11,444 nucleotides of DNA from Chloroflexota bacterium (GCA_022564695.1 JADFKX010000051.1:1-11444); one strand, 5' to 3'. Shown: positions 1 through 7,353, counted from the first letter of the stretch. Made by a program: numbers and translations. The notes: generated by a model not told the origin, from the sequence alone.

Positions 1-529
1 ACTGGCGGCAGAGGAACCAGATCTCTCGCGCCTTCTTGTGCCCTACCACCCGCGCCAGGAGCGTGGCCCCGTAGCCAGCGTCGAAGCTGCCCACCCTGGG
101 GCCGGTCTGCCCAAACACGGCGTTGTCCGCAGCGATGGTTAGATCGCAGACCAGGTTCAGCACTTGGCCACCGCCGATAGCGTACCCCGCCACCATAGCG
201 ATGACCGGCTTGGGCAGCGTCCTGATCTGGCGCTGGAGGTCCAGCGCGTTGAGGCGCGGCACCCCGTCCTCGTCCACGTATCCGCCCTCGCCCCGGACCC
301 GCTGATCGCCGCCGGAACAGAACGCCTCCGTCCCCGCGCCCGTGAGGATGACCACTCCGATGCTCTGGTCGTCACGGGTGCGCGAGAAAGCGTCCTGCAT
401 CTCGAACAACGTCTTCGGGCGGAAGGCGTTTCTAACCTCCGGACGGTTGATCGTGATCTTCGCCATGCCGTCCACCGTCTCGTAGATGATGTCCTCATAC
501 TCGTGGGCCTGTCGCCACGTTACTGGCAT
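1..529 (-). CDS. menB: 1,4-dihydroxy-2-naphthoyl-CoA synthase, C-terminus missing (cut by window edge)
   Basis: Crotonase-fold enzyme that closes o-succinylbenzoyl-CoA to 1,4-dihydroxy-2-naphthoyl-CoA in cytosolic menaquinone synthesis. Only the first 176 residues are present; the family is usually about 270-290. Visible motifs: the CoA/oxyanion segment around CSGGDQRVRG (residues 71-80), AGYAIGGGQ (114-122), GQTGPRVGSFDAGYG (140-154) with the conserved Asp150, and AREIWFLCR (167-175). Gln141, Gly143 and Trp171 match Gln154, Gly156 and Trp184 of the E. coli enzyme, the residues of the bicarbonate-dependent type I group; type II enzymes such as that of Mycobacterium tuberculosis carry Asp at the Gly position. 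The ATG lies inside the end of menH (10-base overlap) and is preceded by a GGAGGGAG purine run, which supports this start and translational coupling. Last gene of the visible men operon. The truncation is the window boundary, not a mutation. Confidence 0.95.
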   Translation of the reverse strand, partial: MPVTWRQAHEYEDIIYETVDGMAKITINRPEVRNAFRPKTLFEMQDAFSRTRDDQSIGVVILTGAGTEAFCSGGDQRVRGEGGYVDEDGVPRLNALDLQRQIRTLPKPVIAMVAGYAIGGGQVLNLVCDLTIAADNAVFGQTGPRVGSFDAGYGATLLARVVGHKKAREIWFLCRQ

Positions 530-1401
530 CTCACACTCTCCCTCCGTCGTTCTCTCTGTAGGCACTCCTCCAGGAAACCCCGAACGGCGCCCGCGAAGGC
601 CTGGGGCCGCTCCAGATGGACCGCATGTCCGGCATCCGGCACGACCTCTGTGCGAGCGCAGGGCAACGCCGCCGCCATACGTCGGGCCAGGGCGCAGTAC
701 TTGTCGTCCAGGGCACCCGTCAGCAGCAGCACCGGGATGCGGATATCGTCCATACGGGCAAGGACCGGCTCCTGCTGGCCCGTGCCCAGGCCACGCAGAC
801 TGCCAGCCAGCCCCTGCGGGTCGTTCTGTAGCCGCTGCCGCCGCAGCTCATCCCGGACAGCAACCGGCAGGCGAGCCTGGCTGGCGAACAGCGGCAGCGA
901 CTGCCAGCGCTCCACGAACGCCTCCAGGCCGTCCCGTTCTATGTCATCAGCAAGGTCGGCGTCGCTGCGGGCCCGCGCCGCCCGCTCGGAGGCGTCCTCA
1001 ATGCCGGGCGAACCGCTCTCCAGGACCAGCGCCCACAGCCGCTCCGGCGCGCGTAGCGCCAGGCGAAGGGCCACGCGTCCCCCCATGGAGTACCCGAGCA
1101 CGGCCACCCGCCGTCCGCCGGAGGCGGGCAGCCGATCCAGCAGCGCGACCAGGTCATCCAGGCAGCGCTCCATACGGTAGCGGCGCTGATCGGCAGGGCA
1201 GTCCGAGGCGCCATGCCCCAGCAGCTCCACCGCTATGGCGGTGAACCCCTGCCAGGCCTCCAGATGGGGAGTCCAGGTGGCGGCGCTGCCGCTGAAGCCG
1301 TGCAGCAGAAGCAACGGCGGCCCTTCGCCGCTCACCTCCACGTTGAGATGAACGCCGTTCACGGCGATGCGGGCAGACGCCCGCCCGTCTGGGCGGGTCA
1401 T
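520..1401 (-). CDS. menH: 2-succinyl-6-hydroxy-2,4-cyclohexadiene-1-carboxylate (SHCHC) synthase, alpha/beta hydrolase
   Basis: An alpha/beta-hydrolase-fold protein that eliminates pyruvate from SEPHCHC, the MenD product, to give SHCHC. The frame stays open up to 1455, but I start at the ATG at 1401. It forms an ATGA four-base overlap with the menD stop and follows a GGAGGGAG ribosome site, giving 293 residues. Visible: oxyanion segment LLLHGFSGSA (31-40), nucleophile elbow GYSMGG with Ser105, candidate acid Asp232 in GALDDKY, and His259 in DAGHAVHLERP. These match the Ser-Asp-His triad pattern of E. coli MenH (Ser86, Asp210, His232). Many alpha/beta hydrolases look alike, so the assignment also rests on its place between menD and menB, as in E. 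coli. It is somewhat longer than E. coli MenH (about 250 residues), with extra helical sequence in the cap region (about 130-200). Confidence 0.88.
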   Translation of the reverse strand: MTRPDGRASARIAVNGVHLNVEVSGEGPPLLLLHGFSGSAATWTPHLEAWQGFTAIAVELLGHGASDCPADQRRYRMERCLDDLVALLDRLPASGGRRVAVLGYSMGGRVALRLALRAPERLWALVLESGSPGIEDASERAARARSDADLADDIERDGLEAFVERWQSLPLFASQARLPVAVRDELRRQRLQNDPQGLAGSLRGLGTGQQEPVLARMDDIRIPVLLLTGALDDKYCALARRMAAALPCARTEVVPDAGHAVHLERPQAFAGAVRGFLEECLQRERRRESVRCQ

Positions 1402-3221
1402 AGAGCCGCTCCCTCCGGGTCGCGCTGGCGCAGCGCCCGCGATACCTCGTCCCACAGATCGCGGTGAAGGCGTGCATTGGCGCGCCGGTCAGTGCGTACC
1501 TCGACCAGGCCGACCCCCGGCGAACTTAGCGACTGCCGCACCCCTGCGCGGAACCCCTCCCAGCCATCGACCAGCTGATACGAAAGGCCATACATCTCCG
1601 CCGCGGGACGGAAGTCGAGTCCATGCGGGGTGCCGAACAGCTCCTCGAAGTGCTCCGGGTCGTCAGCCTGGGGCAAGAAGGAGAAGATGCCGCCGCCATC
1701 GTTGTGCAGGAGGACGATTGTGGCCTGAAGGTTGTGTCGCCCGGCGGCCAGCAGGCCATTCATGTCGTGATAGAACGAGAGGTCGCCGATTACGAGCACC
1801 AGGGGGCCCTGACCAACGGCGCTCGCCCCCAGGGCGCTCGACACCACACCGTCGATGCCGCTGGCGCCTCGATTCGCCAAGAACCGTAGCGGACGTTCAG
1901 CGCCTGGAAAAAACGTGTCGAGGTCTCTCACCGGCATGCTGTTTCCGGCAAACAGCGCGACCCCTGCCGGAAGCAGGGCGGCCAGCTCGGCGAAGACGCC
2001 GGGCTCCGAGAGGCCGGGCTCCGTATCGAGACGAGCCTGCAGGGCGTCACGGGCTCGCTTGGCCGTCCCCTGCCAGCGGCCCACCCACTCCGAACTCGTA
2101 TCCGCGTGCCGCCGCCGGGCCGAAGGCGAAAGGGCAGCCAGGAGCGCTTCGCACAAGGAGCGCGGGTGGGCGTGGAGCGCGTCGCTGGCGGTTAGGCCGG
2201 GGTCGCCCCAGCCGCTGTCACCGATCAATATCTGGCGGCAGCGATCGTGACGCTGGAGATAGAGCATAAGCGGCTTGGAGACCGGCGCGGCGCCGAAGCG
2301 CAGGACAACCTCCGGCGCCAGCGCCCGGGCCGTCTCCTCATTGCGCAGGAATGCATCGTAGCTGTCGATGACGATAGGGCTGTGGTGAGGGCCGCAGCGC
2401 ACTTGCGACAGGGGGTCCGCCAGCAGGGGGAAGCGCAGCTCCTCCGCCAGTCGTGCCACCACCTCTGGGAAGCGAGGGTCATCCTGAGGACCGCAGATTA
2501 TCAGCCCCTTGGTGGCGGCCCGCAGCTCGGCGGCCAGGGGCGCAAGTCCGGCGGCGTCGGGCCGCCGCGGCGCCTGTTCCACTGTGACGTAGGGCGCTCC
2601 CCGGTCATCCGCCGTGGGGACCACGCCGTCGCGGGCCGGCAGCGCCGCGTCGTCGGCGGGTATGAGAGGCTCTCGGAAGGGGAAGTTGAGATGAACGGGG
2701 CCGGCAGCGTCGGAGCGGGCGCTGTCCGCCGCCCGGCAGGCGATGGTGCGGGCGTACCGTATCGCCTCCGCGGAGGCCTCCGGCAGCATCATCTCCACAA
2801 ACCACTTGACGTGAGGCCCGTACAGACGAGTCTGGTCGATGGTCTGGTTAGCGCCCACGCCCCGCAACTCCGGCGGCCGGTCCGCCGTGAGCAGTAGCAG
2901 CGGCACGCGAGCGTAGAACGCCTCCACCACGGCGGGAGCGAAGTTGACCGCCGCCGTGCCCGAGGTGGAGACGACAGCCACCGGTTCTCGTATGGCTTTG
3001 GCTATCCCTAAGGCGAAGAACGCGGCCGAGCGTTCGTCCAGATGGGTCCACACCTTGATGGCTGGATGCCTTCGCAGGAGCAGCGCCAGAGGGGTGGAGC
3101 GTGAGCCCGGGCAGATGCAGGCGTTGGTGACGCCGGAGCGGGCAAGCTCATCCACGAAGGCGCCCACGAACAGTTGCAGCGCCTCGCCCGCCGCTACGTC
3201 TGGTTGCCGTTCAGCGCCCAT
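1398..3221 (-). CDS. menD: 2-succinyl-5-enolpyruvyl-6-hydroxy-3-cyclohexene-1-carboxylate (SEPHCHC) synthase
   Basis: Thiamine-diphosphate enzyme that joins isochorismate with 2-oxoglutarate, releasing CO2, to make SEPHCHC: the first committed step of menaquinone synthesis. Length 607 residues, slightly above the usual 550-580. Visible: CPGSRSTPLAL (37-47) with substrate-binding Arg41; HLDERSAAFFALG (60-72) with Glu63, the cofactor-activating glutamate; TADRPPELR (112-120); GANQTIDQ (123-130); GNSMPVRD (426-433) with Ser428 and Arg432; NRGASGIDG (450-458) with Arg451. The C-terminal ThDP/Mg site has GD at 479-480 and Asn507. All key residues seem intact. The ATG lies 28 bases inside the end of menF and has no clear Shine-Dalgarno of its own, so translation probably depends on ribosomes finishing menF. 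The TGA stop overlaps the menH ATG. Confidence 0.96.
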   Translation of the reverse strand: MGAERQPDVAAGEALQLFVGAFVDELARSGVTNACICPGSRSTPLALLLRRHPAIKVWTHLDERSAAFFALGIAKAIREPVAVVSTSGTAAVNFAPAVVEAFYARVPLLLLTADRPPELRGVGANQTIDQTRLYGPHVKWFVEMMLPEASAEAIRYARTIACRAADSARSDAAGPVHLNFPFREPLIPADDAALPARDGVVPTADDRGAPYVTVEQAPRRPDAAGLAPLAAELRAATKGLIICGPQDDPRFPEVVARLAEELRFPLLADPLSQVRCGPHHSPIVIDSYDAFLRNEETARALAPEVVLRFGAAPVSKPLMLYLQRHDRCRQILIGDSGWGDPGLTASDALHAHPRSLCEALLAALSPSARRRHADTSSEWVGRWQGTAKRARDALQARLDTEPGLSEPGVFAELAALLPAGVALFAGNSMPVRDLDTFFPGAERPLRFLANRGASGIDGVVSSALGASAVGQGPLVLVIGDLSFYHDMNGLLAAGRHNLQATIVLLHNDGGGIFSFLPQADDPEHFEELFGTPHGLDFRPAAEMYGLSYQLVDGWEGFRAGVRQSLSSPGVGLVEVRTDRRANARLHRDLWDEVSRALRQRDPEGAAL

Positions 3222-4615
3222 AGCATCGGCCGCAGTTTCAGACAGGACTCTTCGTACTCACGCTCGGGGTCGGAGCCGGCCACAATGCCGCAACCGGCGT
3301 AGAGGAGGGCCTGGTTCCCTCCTAGCAGAGCCGAGCGGATGGCTACCACGAACTCGCCACCGCCGCGCCCATCAACCCAACCTACGGGACCGGCGTACCA
3401 GCCTCGGTCGAACTTTTCATACGATCGGATAAGGGGTAGCGCGGCCCGCGTCGGCAGGCCGCCGGTGGCCGGCGTCGGGTGCAGCCGCTCCACCAGTTCC
3501 AAAACGTGGCGTTCCCCGTTAACTGCTCCTACCACGGGCGTGTGAAGGTGCTGGACATTGGGCATGCTAAGGAGGTTCGGCGTGGCCGGCACGCTGAGGC
3601 TATGGCAGAGCGGCCCCAGAGCATCCCGCAGAGCGCGGACCACAAGGGCGTGCTCGTGCCGCTCCTTCCGATCGGCGAACAGAGCCTCGCCCAGCGCCTG
3701 GTCCTCGTCCTCGTTGGCGCTGCGGGCGGTCGAGCCGGCGAGGCAGTCCGCCCGAACGATCCCCGCGTCCAGCCGGACCAACCGCTCCGGCGCGGCCCCC
3801 AGGAAGCAGCTTTCGCCTCTAGCGAAGGCGAAGACGGTGCAGCCGCCGTATTCAGCCCGCAGCCTGCGAATAACCGCGGCCGGCTCCAGCGGCCCCAGGA
3901 CACGGGCACGGAGCCGTCGCGCCAAGACCAGCTTCTCGATGGTGCCCTGCCGGACGTCACGCACCACGGCAGCCACGGCTTCCTTCCAGCGGTCCGCCTC
4001 AGCCTCATCCGCTGGGGCAACCTCACTTCCCGGCCACTCCCCACCACCGGCCACCGCGACGCCTCCCTCCAGGAGACGGCACAGATCGTCCGCGGCCGCG
4101 TCAGCTGTGGTCCGGGTGTCGCAGCCGGGGTTGGCCAGCGCGCTCACGGTCAGCCAGGAGGAGCCGCCGCGGGAGGTGAACAGGAACCGGGGAACCGTCA
4201 GAAGGGCATCCGGGTACCCCTCCCAGTGAGGCTCTCGCAGACGGGCAGGATCGAAGGCGAAACCGCCCAGGCAGACAGGAACGGCCACCGGAGCCGGATC
4301 GACAACATCCGTCACGGCCCGCGACATCAGGCCGCGCCAGGCCGCCGTTACCTGGGAAAAGCGGTCATCGCCGTGGCCGGTGAGCCGCGCCGCCGCACCG
4401 ATGGCGACCAGAGAGAAACGTTCGCTCGGCTGCTCCCAGAACACGCGCTCCTCCGCCTTCGCCCGGGCGAACAGCTCAGCCGGATCAGTAAACGGAACAC
4501 GCGCCGTGGTGCTAACCAGCACCGGCTCGCCGCTCTGGGCAGCTCTTCGCTCACCCATTTCTAGGACGCGGGCTAGCTGCTCGCTGATAGCCGCTTCTCG
4601 GAGAGGGGTAGTCAT
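3194..4615 (-). CDS. menF: isochorismate synthase, menaquinone-specific
   Basis: Chorismate-using enzyme that converts chorismate to isochorismate, feeding MenD. Length is 473 residues, typical for a MenF with a variable N-terminal half. Conserved C-terminal motifs: GTIEKLVLARR (224-234), where Lys228 matches the general-base lysine of the MenF/EntC family; GAAPERLVRL (273-282), where Glu277 is a candidate catalytic acid; CLAGSTARS (291-299); KERHEH (317-322); HLHTPVVG (356-363); LHPTPATGGLP (378-388); RGWYAGPVGW (404-413); and CGIVAGSDP (442-450). Glu453 and Glu456 are probable magnesium ligands. The ATG overlaps the TetR stop in ATGA, and a weak GGAAGAG site precedes it. EntC-type or salicylate synthases share this fold, but the direct link to menD makes MenF much more likely. 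Confidence 0.95.
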   Translation of the reverse strand: MTTPLREAAISEQLARVLEMGERRAAQSGEPVLVSTTARVPFTDPAELFARAKAEERVFWEQPSERFSLVAIGAAARLTGHGDDRFSQVTAAWRGLMSRAVTDVVDPAPVAVPVCLGGFAFDPARLREPHWEGYPDALLTVPRFLFTSRGGSSWLTVSALANPGCDTRTTADAAADDLCRLLEGGVAVAGGGEWPGSEVAPADEAEADRWKEAVAAVVRDVRQGTIEKLVLARRLRARVLGPLEPAAVIRRLRAEYGGCTVFAFARGESCFLGAAPERLVRLDAGIVRADCLAGSTARSANEDEDQALGEALFADRKERHEHALVVRALRDALGPLCHSLSVPATPNLLSMPNVQHLHTPVVGAVNGERHVLELVERLHPTPATGGLPTRAALPLIRSYEKFDRGWYAGPVGWVDGRGGGEFVVAIRSALLGGNQALLYAGCGIVAGSDPEREYEESCLKLRPMLWALNGNQT

Positions 4616-5229
4616 AGCTCTTCCGCTGGGCGGTGAGGCTGTACCGCCACTCCCACGCTGCGCATCAGGAGTGGCCGCAGGGCAGCGTAAGCGTCCTCCA
4701 GCCGCTCCGGCCTCCCGGAGAGCACCCAGTTGATGATCACCTCATTCAGGGCGCCGAACCAGACTCGGCCCGCGATCTCGGTGTCGATGGGCTCGATGAC
4801 GCCCTGCTGCACGGCCTGAGCGAGGTGCCGCTGGATGACTGCGGTGAACTCGTTGCGAATCTCCGCCATCCGCTGGTGGAAGTCGCGGCCCGCGCCCAGC
4901 GCCTCCAGCATGAACACCCGGGCAAGGGCACGGTGCCTGGCAAAGGTGCGGAGCACCGTCAGCAGGGCGGCGTCCGCCTTGGCGATGGGGTCATCGTGGA
5001 ACGCTATCGACTCCTCAATCTTCTCCAGCAGCCGCGTCGCCGTCCGCTCCAGCAGGGCGAGGAAGATCGCCTCCTTGCCGGGGAAGTGGAAATAGACGCC
5101 CCCCTTGGACGTCCGCGACTCGCCCGCGATATCGTCAACGCTGGCGTCACGGTATCCCCTGCGAGAGAAGACACGGAGGGCCGCATCCAGGATACGGCGG
5201 TGGCGGTCTCGGGCTCGGGTCTGCTGCAT
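4612..5229 (-). CDS. TetR/AcrR-family transcriptional regulator, likely autoregulator of the men operon
   Basis: DNA-binding repressor-type protein of 205 residues. The N-terminal TetR domain is clear: helix 1 around RRILDAALRVFSRRGY (11-26) and the helix-turn-helix at about 31-50, ending in the family-typical GGVYFHFPGKEAIF (43-56). The C-terminal ligand and dimer domain (about 60-195) includes GRVWFGALNEVIINWVLSG (154-172), a style common in TetR proteins that sense acyl-type or hydrophobic ligands; the ligand here is unknown. The frame is open to 5382, but the TetR domain fits only a start at 5229; further upstream it would translate the operator and promoter. No Shine-Dalgarno is visible, because the 30-base palindrome ends two bases before the ATG. 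First gene of the operon; its TGA overlaps the menF ATG. It probably represses itself and the men genes, which is inferred from position. Confidence 0.93.
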   Translation of the reverse strand: MQQTRARDRHRRILDAALRVFSRRGYRDASVDDIAGESRTSKGGVYFHFPGKEAIFLALLERTATRLLEKIEESIAFHDDPIAKADAALLTVLRTFARHRALARVFMLEALGAGRDFHQRMAEIRNEFTAVIQRHLAQAVQQGVIEPIDTEIAGRVWFGALNEVIINWVLSGRPERLEDAYAALRPLLMRSVGVAVQPHRPAEEL

Positions 5230-5231
5230 CG

Positions 5232-5261
5232 TAAAAGCGACCGACGCGTCGGTCGCTTTTA
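5232..5261. promoter_or_regulatory. perfect 30-base palindrome, predicted TetR operator
   Basis: The left half TAAAAGCGACCGACG is followed immediately by its exact reverse complement, with no spacer and no mismatch. The core has ACCGAC and GTCGGT half-sites separated by CG, a layout reported for operators of several TetR-family regulators. It lies two bases upstream of the regulator's ATG and covers the last base of the candidate -10 box and the predicted transcription start, so a bound dimer pair would block initiation. In RNA the same bases could form a hairpin just before the start codon. Function is inferred from position and symmetry. Confidence 0.85.
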
Positions 5262-5289
5262 TCCTAACGATAGCTACAACCACGAGCAA
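5261..5289 (-). promoter_or_regulatory. candidate promoter of the tetR-menFDHB operon
   Basis: Read on the minus strand, TTGCTC (5289-5284) and TAGGAT (5266-5261) are separated by 17 bases, a good sigma-70-type arrangement. Transcription would start near 5254, inside the palindrome, giving a leader of about 25 bases without a ribosome site. It is the only good promoter pair I found upstream of the operon. Confidence 0.6.
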
Positions 5290-5319
5290 CCCTCTGTAGC
5301 TGTAGACTGCTCTGCGCGC

Positions 5320-5325
5320 TAGGAT
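5320..5325 (+). promoter_or_regulatory. possible -10 box for menG
   Basis: TAGGAT followed by AAA is the mirror image of the operon's -10 region on the other strand. No good -35 hexamer lies 16-18 bases upstream (TAGCTG is the 17-base candidate), and the predicted start would leave a leader of only a few bases before the menG ATG at 5336. It may be a real near-leaderless promoter or only a sequence echo. Confidence 0.3.
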
Positions 5326-5335
5326 AAAGAGCGGT

Positions 5336-6043
5336 ATGTCCAGTGAGCGGACGCAGCAAGTGGGGCGGATGTTTGGCCGCATTGCTCCGCGTTACGACCT
5401 CCTGAACCGGCTGATCAGCCTGGGCATGGATCGACGCTGGCGTCGAAAGGCGGCCGCCGCCGCTCAGCCAACCGACGGCCGCGCTCTGGATGTGGGCGCG
5501 GGCACCGGCGATCTGACGCTGGAGCTGCGCCGCCGGGGGGCGGTCCATGTTGTCGGGCTAGACCTCTCACCGGAGATGCTGGCCGCCGCCCGCTCCAAAG
5601 CGGCTGCCGCTGGGCACCGCGACGTATCCTGGGCCCTGGGCAACGCCCTCCATCTCCCTTTCCCCGAGTCCACCTTCGACTGCGTCACCAACGCCTTTCT
5701 CCTGCGCAACCTGGCGGACCTGCGCGCCGGTCTGGCGGAGATGGCCCGCGTGCTGAAGCCGGGTGGCAGACTGGTGTGCCTGGACATGACGCAGCCGCCG
5801 CCGGGGCCGTTCGGGGCGCTGTACCGGTTGTACTTCAACCGTATCGTGCCGCCGCTGGCCGGCGTCATCAGCGGCGACTCCGCCGCCTACCGCTATCTGC
5901 CCAACTCCCTCAAGGGCTTCCCCAACGCCCCAGAGCTAGCCGCGATCCTCTCTGAAGTTGGCCTGACTCAGGTCAGGACGCTCCGGCTGGGCGGCGGCGC
6001 GGTGGCCCTGCACAGAGCCCGCAAGCCGATGCCACGTGCCTAG
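5336..6043 (+). CDS. menG: demethylmenaquinone methyltransferase (UbiE/MenG family)
   Basis: S-adenosylmethionine-dependent C-methyltransferase catalysing the last step, demethylmenaquinone to menaquinone, at the membrane surface. Length 235 residues, normal for the family. Visible: the N-terminal UbiE signature FGRIAPRYDLLNRLISLGMD (13-32, with Trp35 following), SAM motif LDVGAGTGDL (51-60), acidic end of strand two GLDLSPEM (74-81), the segment NAFLLRNLADL (119-129), and the second UbiE signature RVLKPGGRLVCLDMTQP (138-154). UbiE proteins can serve ubiquinone and menaquinone; the divergent men operon and lack of ubi genes favour MenG. The start is the first ATG of the frame, with only a weak purine-rich stretch (AAAGAG) before it. 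It shares the roughly 105-base upstream region with the TetR-led operon, so the palindrome could affect it too, though it lies about 75 bases upstream. Confidence 0.94.
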   Translation: MSSERTQQVGRMFGRIAPRYDLLNRLISLGMDRRWRRKAAAAAQPTDGRALDVGAGTGDLTLELRRRGAVHVVGLDLSPEMLAAARSKAAAAGHRDVSWALGNALHLPFPESTFDCVTNAFLLRNLADLRAGLAEMARVLKPGGRLVCLDMTQPPPGPFGALYRLYFNRIVPPLAGVISGDSAAYRYLPNSLKGFPNAPELAAILSEVGLTQVRTLRLGGGAVALHRARKPMPRA

Positions 6044-6249
6044 CCCCACGCCGACAGCCTTACTACAATGCCCAGGTTGACAATTCACAGACTTTCACGC
6101 ACCATTGGCTTGCTCTGCGATAGCGAAGGGCGTCAGGTGGAGTTGAAGGAGCTTGCAGGCCCGCACCGAGCGTATGAGAGGCCCCCTGGAAAGAAGCGAT
6201 CCGACAAGGGGTAAAACCGGGGTACATCGCTAGCCAGAAGGAGTAGCCG
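6044..6249. other. 206-base intergenic region between menG and the phosphotransferase gene
   Basis: No reading frame, tRNA or clear hairpin with a T-tract was found here. A consensus TTGACA hexamer lies at 6077-6082 on the plus strand, but the hexamers 16-18 bases downstream (around CACCAT) are poor -10 matches, so I do not call a promoter. An AGAAGGAG ribosome site just before 6250 serves the next gene. Confidence 0.5.
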
Positions 6250-7353
6250 ATGGCGAAACTGAAGATTCCCGCCGGCCCTCAAGAGATCACACCGGAATGG
6301 CTCACCCAGGCGCTGCGTCAGGCCGGCGCCATTACGAAAGCGACCGTTGCGTCGTTCGACTCGAAGACCATTGGAGAGGGTGCCGGCTTCATGGGACAAC
6401 TTGCTCAGATAGCCCTGCGCTATGAGGACTCCGAAGCCGGTGCGCCGCGCTCGCTCATCGCTAAATTTCCCTCCGACATACCCGAGAATCGCGGCATCGG
6501 CAATCACTTCCACTTCTACGAGCGCGAGACCCGCTTCTACCAGGAGATCGCCGACGAGGTGGAGCTCCGAACGCCACGCTGCTATTACAGCGCCATGGAC
6601 GTCGAAGCCGACGAGTACGTGTTGCTGCTTGAGGACCTGGCGCCAGCCCGGGTTGGCGACCAGGTCGCCGGCTGCTCCCCCCATGAGGCCGAGCTGGCTA
6701 TTCGGCATCTGGCGAAGTTCCACGCCACCTGGTGGGAGAGTCCACGGCTCGCCGAGATCGACTGGATGCCGTTAGTCAGCGATCCGACCCAGGTGCAAGC
6801 AGTGGAGGACTCTTATCGGGACACGTGGGACTCGTTCCTGGAACGGTTTGGCGACAAGCTTCAGGCTTCCATGGTGGAGATTGGCGAACGGCTCGGAAGG
6901 AACATCGCCAGCATCATGGCCTATAACGCCGGACCACCCCGTACGATCATGCACGGGGACTACCGGCCGGACAACCTCTTCTTCGCGACCCCCAAGGGCG
7001 GAGACCCGCTGACGGTCATCGATTGGCAGATCGCGTTCCGCGGGCGTGGCGTGTTCGATGTCGCCTACCTGATGAGCGGCGGCCTTCACCCCAAGGATAG
7101 AAAAGCCAAGGAGATGGAAATCCTGCGCTCTTACCACAACATCCTCGCGGAGAACGGTGTGCGAGATTACGGATTCGATCAATGCCTACACGACTATCGG
7201 CTCTCAACCCTGTTCTGCCTGGTGTACCCGGTGATCGGCGGCGGCTCGATCGACATGGGGAACGAACGAGGCGTCGCCCTATGGGACTCGATCCTCGAAC
7301 GGAACGTCGCCGCCATTCTCGACCTTGACGCCGGCGAGCTGATGCCGAACTAG
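6250..7353 (+). CDS. phosphotransferase of the APH/EcKL (CHK kinase-like) family, substrate unknown
   Basis: A 367-residue soluble kinase-fold protein related to aminoglycoside phosphotransferases and the ecdysteroid-kinase-like/choline-kinase-like group. Visible: N-terminal lobe with the ATP-lysine candidate in LIAKFPSD (Lys72), ERETRFYQEI (91-100) as the partner-glutamate region, hinge YVLLLEDLAP (123-132), catalytic loop IMHGDYRPDN (233-242) with Asp237 as base and Asn242, and metal-binding VIDWQ (256-260) with Asp258. All core kinase residues are present, so it is probably active. The ATG is well placed behind AGAAGGAG. It stands alone and converges on typA, so context gives no substrate. 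Such proteins are often named generic phosphotransferase or oxidoreductase-family protein; antibiotic resistance should not be assumed. Confidence 0.85.
   Translation: MAKLKIPAGPQEITPEWLTQALRQAGAITKATVASFDSKTIGEGAGFMGQLAQIALRYEDSEAGAPRSLIAKFPSDIPENRGIGNHFHFYERETRFYQEIADEVELRTPRCYYSAMDVEADEYVLLLEDLAPARVGDQVAGCSPHEAELAIRHLAKFHATWWESPRLAEIDWMPLVSDPTQVQAVEDSYRDTWDSFLERFGDKLQASMVEIGERLGRNIASIMAYNAGPPRTIMHGDYRPDNLFFATPKGGDPLTVIDWQIAFRGRGVFDVAYLMSGGLHPKDRKAKEMEILRSYHNILAENGVRDYGFDQCLHDYRLSTLFCLVYPVIGGGSIDMGNERGVALWDSILERNVAAILDLDAGELMPN

Noticed and set aside
164..1244. Two long plus-strand open frames opposite menB and menH
   Set aside because: Low-complexity Ala/Arg/Pro-rich translations opposite conserved genes; no motif and no ribosome site.
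1367..2269. Long plus-strand open frame across menD and menH
   Set aside because: Antisense to two clearly recognised genes; its translation is rich in Arg, Pro and Gly without domain motifs, as expected for the complement of GC-rich coding sequence.
5230..5382. Upstream extension of the TetR reading frame
   Set aside because: It would translate the palindrome and promoter region and add about 50 residues before helix 1 that TetR proteins do not have.
6077..6105. Promoter with consensus TTGACA before the phosphotransferase gene
   Set aside because: The -35 is perfect, but the hexamers at 16-18 bases spacing are poor -10 matches, so only the hexamer is noted.
6133..6723. Minus-strand open frame opposite the phosphotransferase
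   Set aside because: It lies opposite the conserved N-terminal lobe, shows no family motif, and lacks a supporting promoter.
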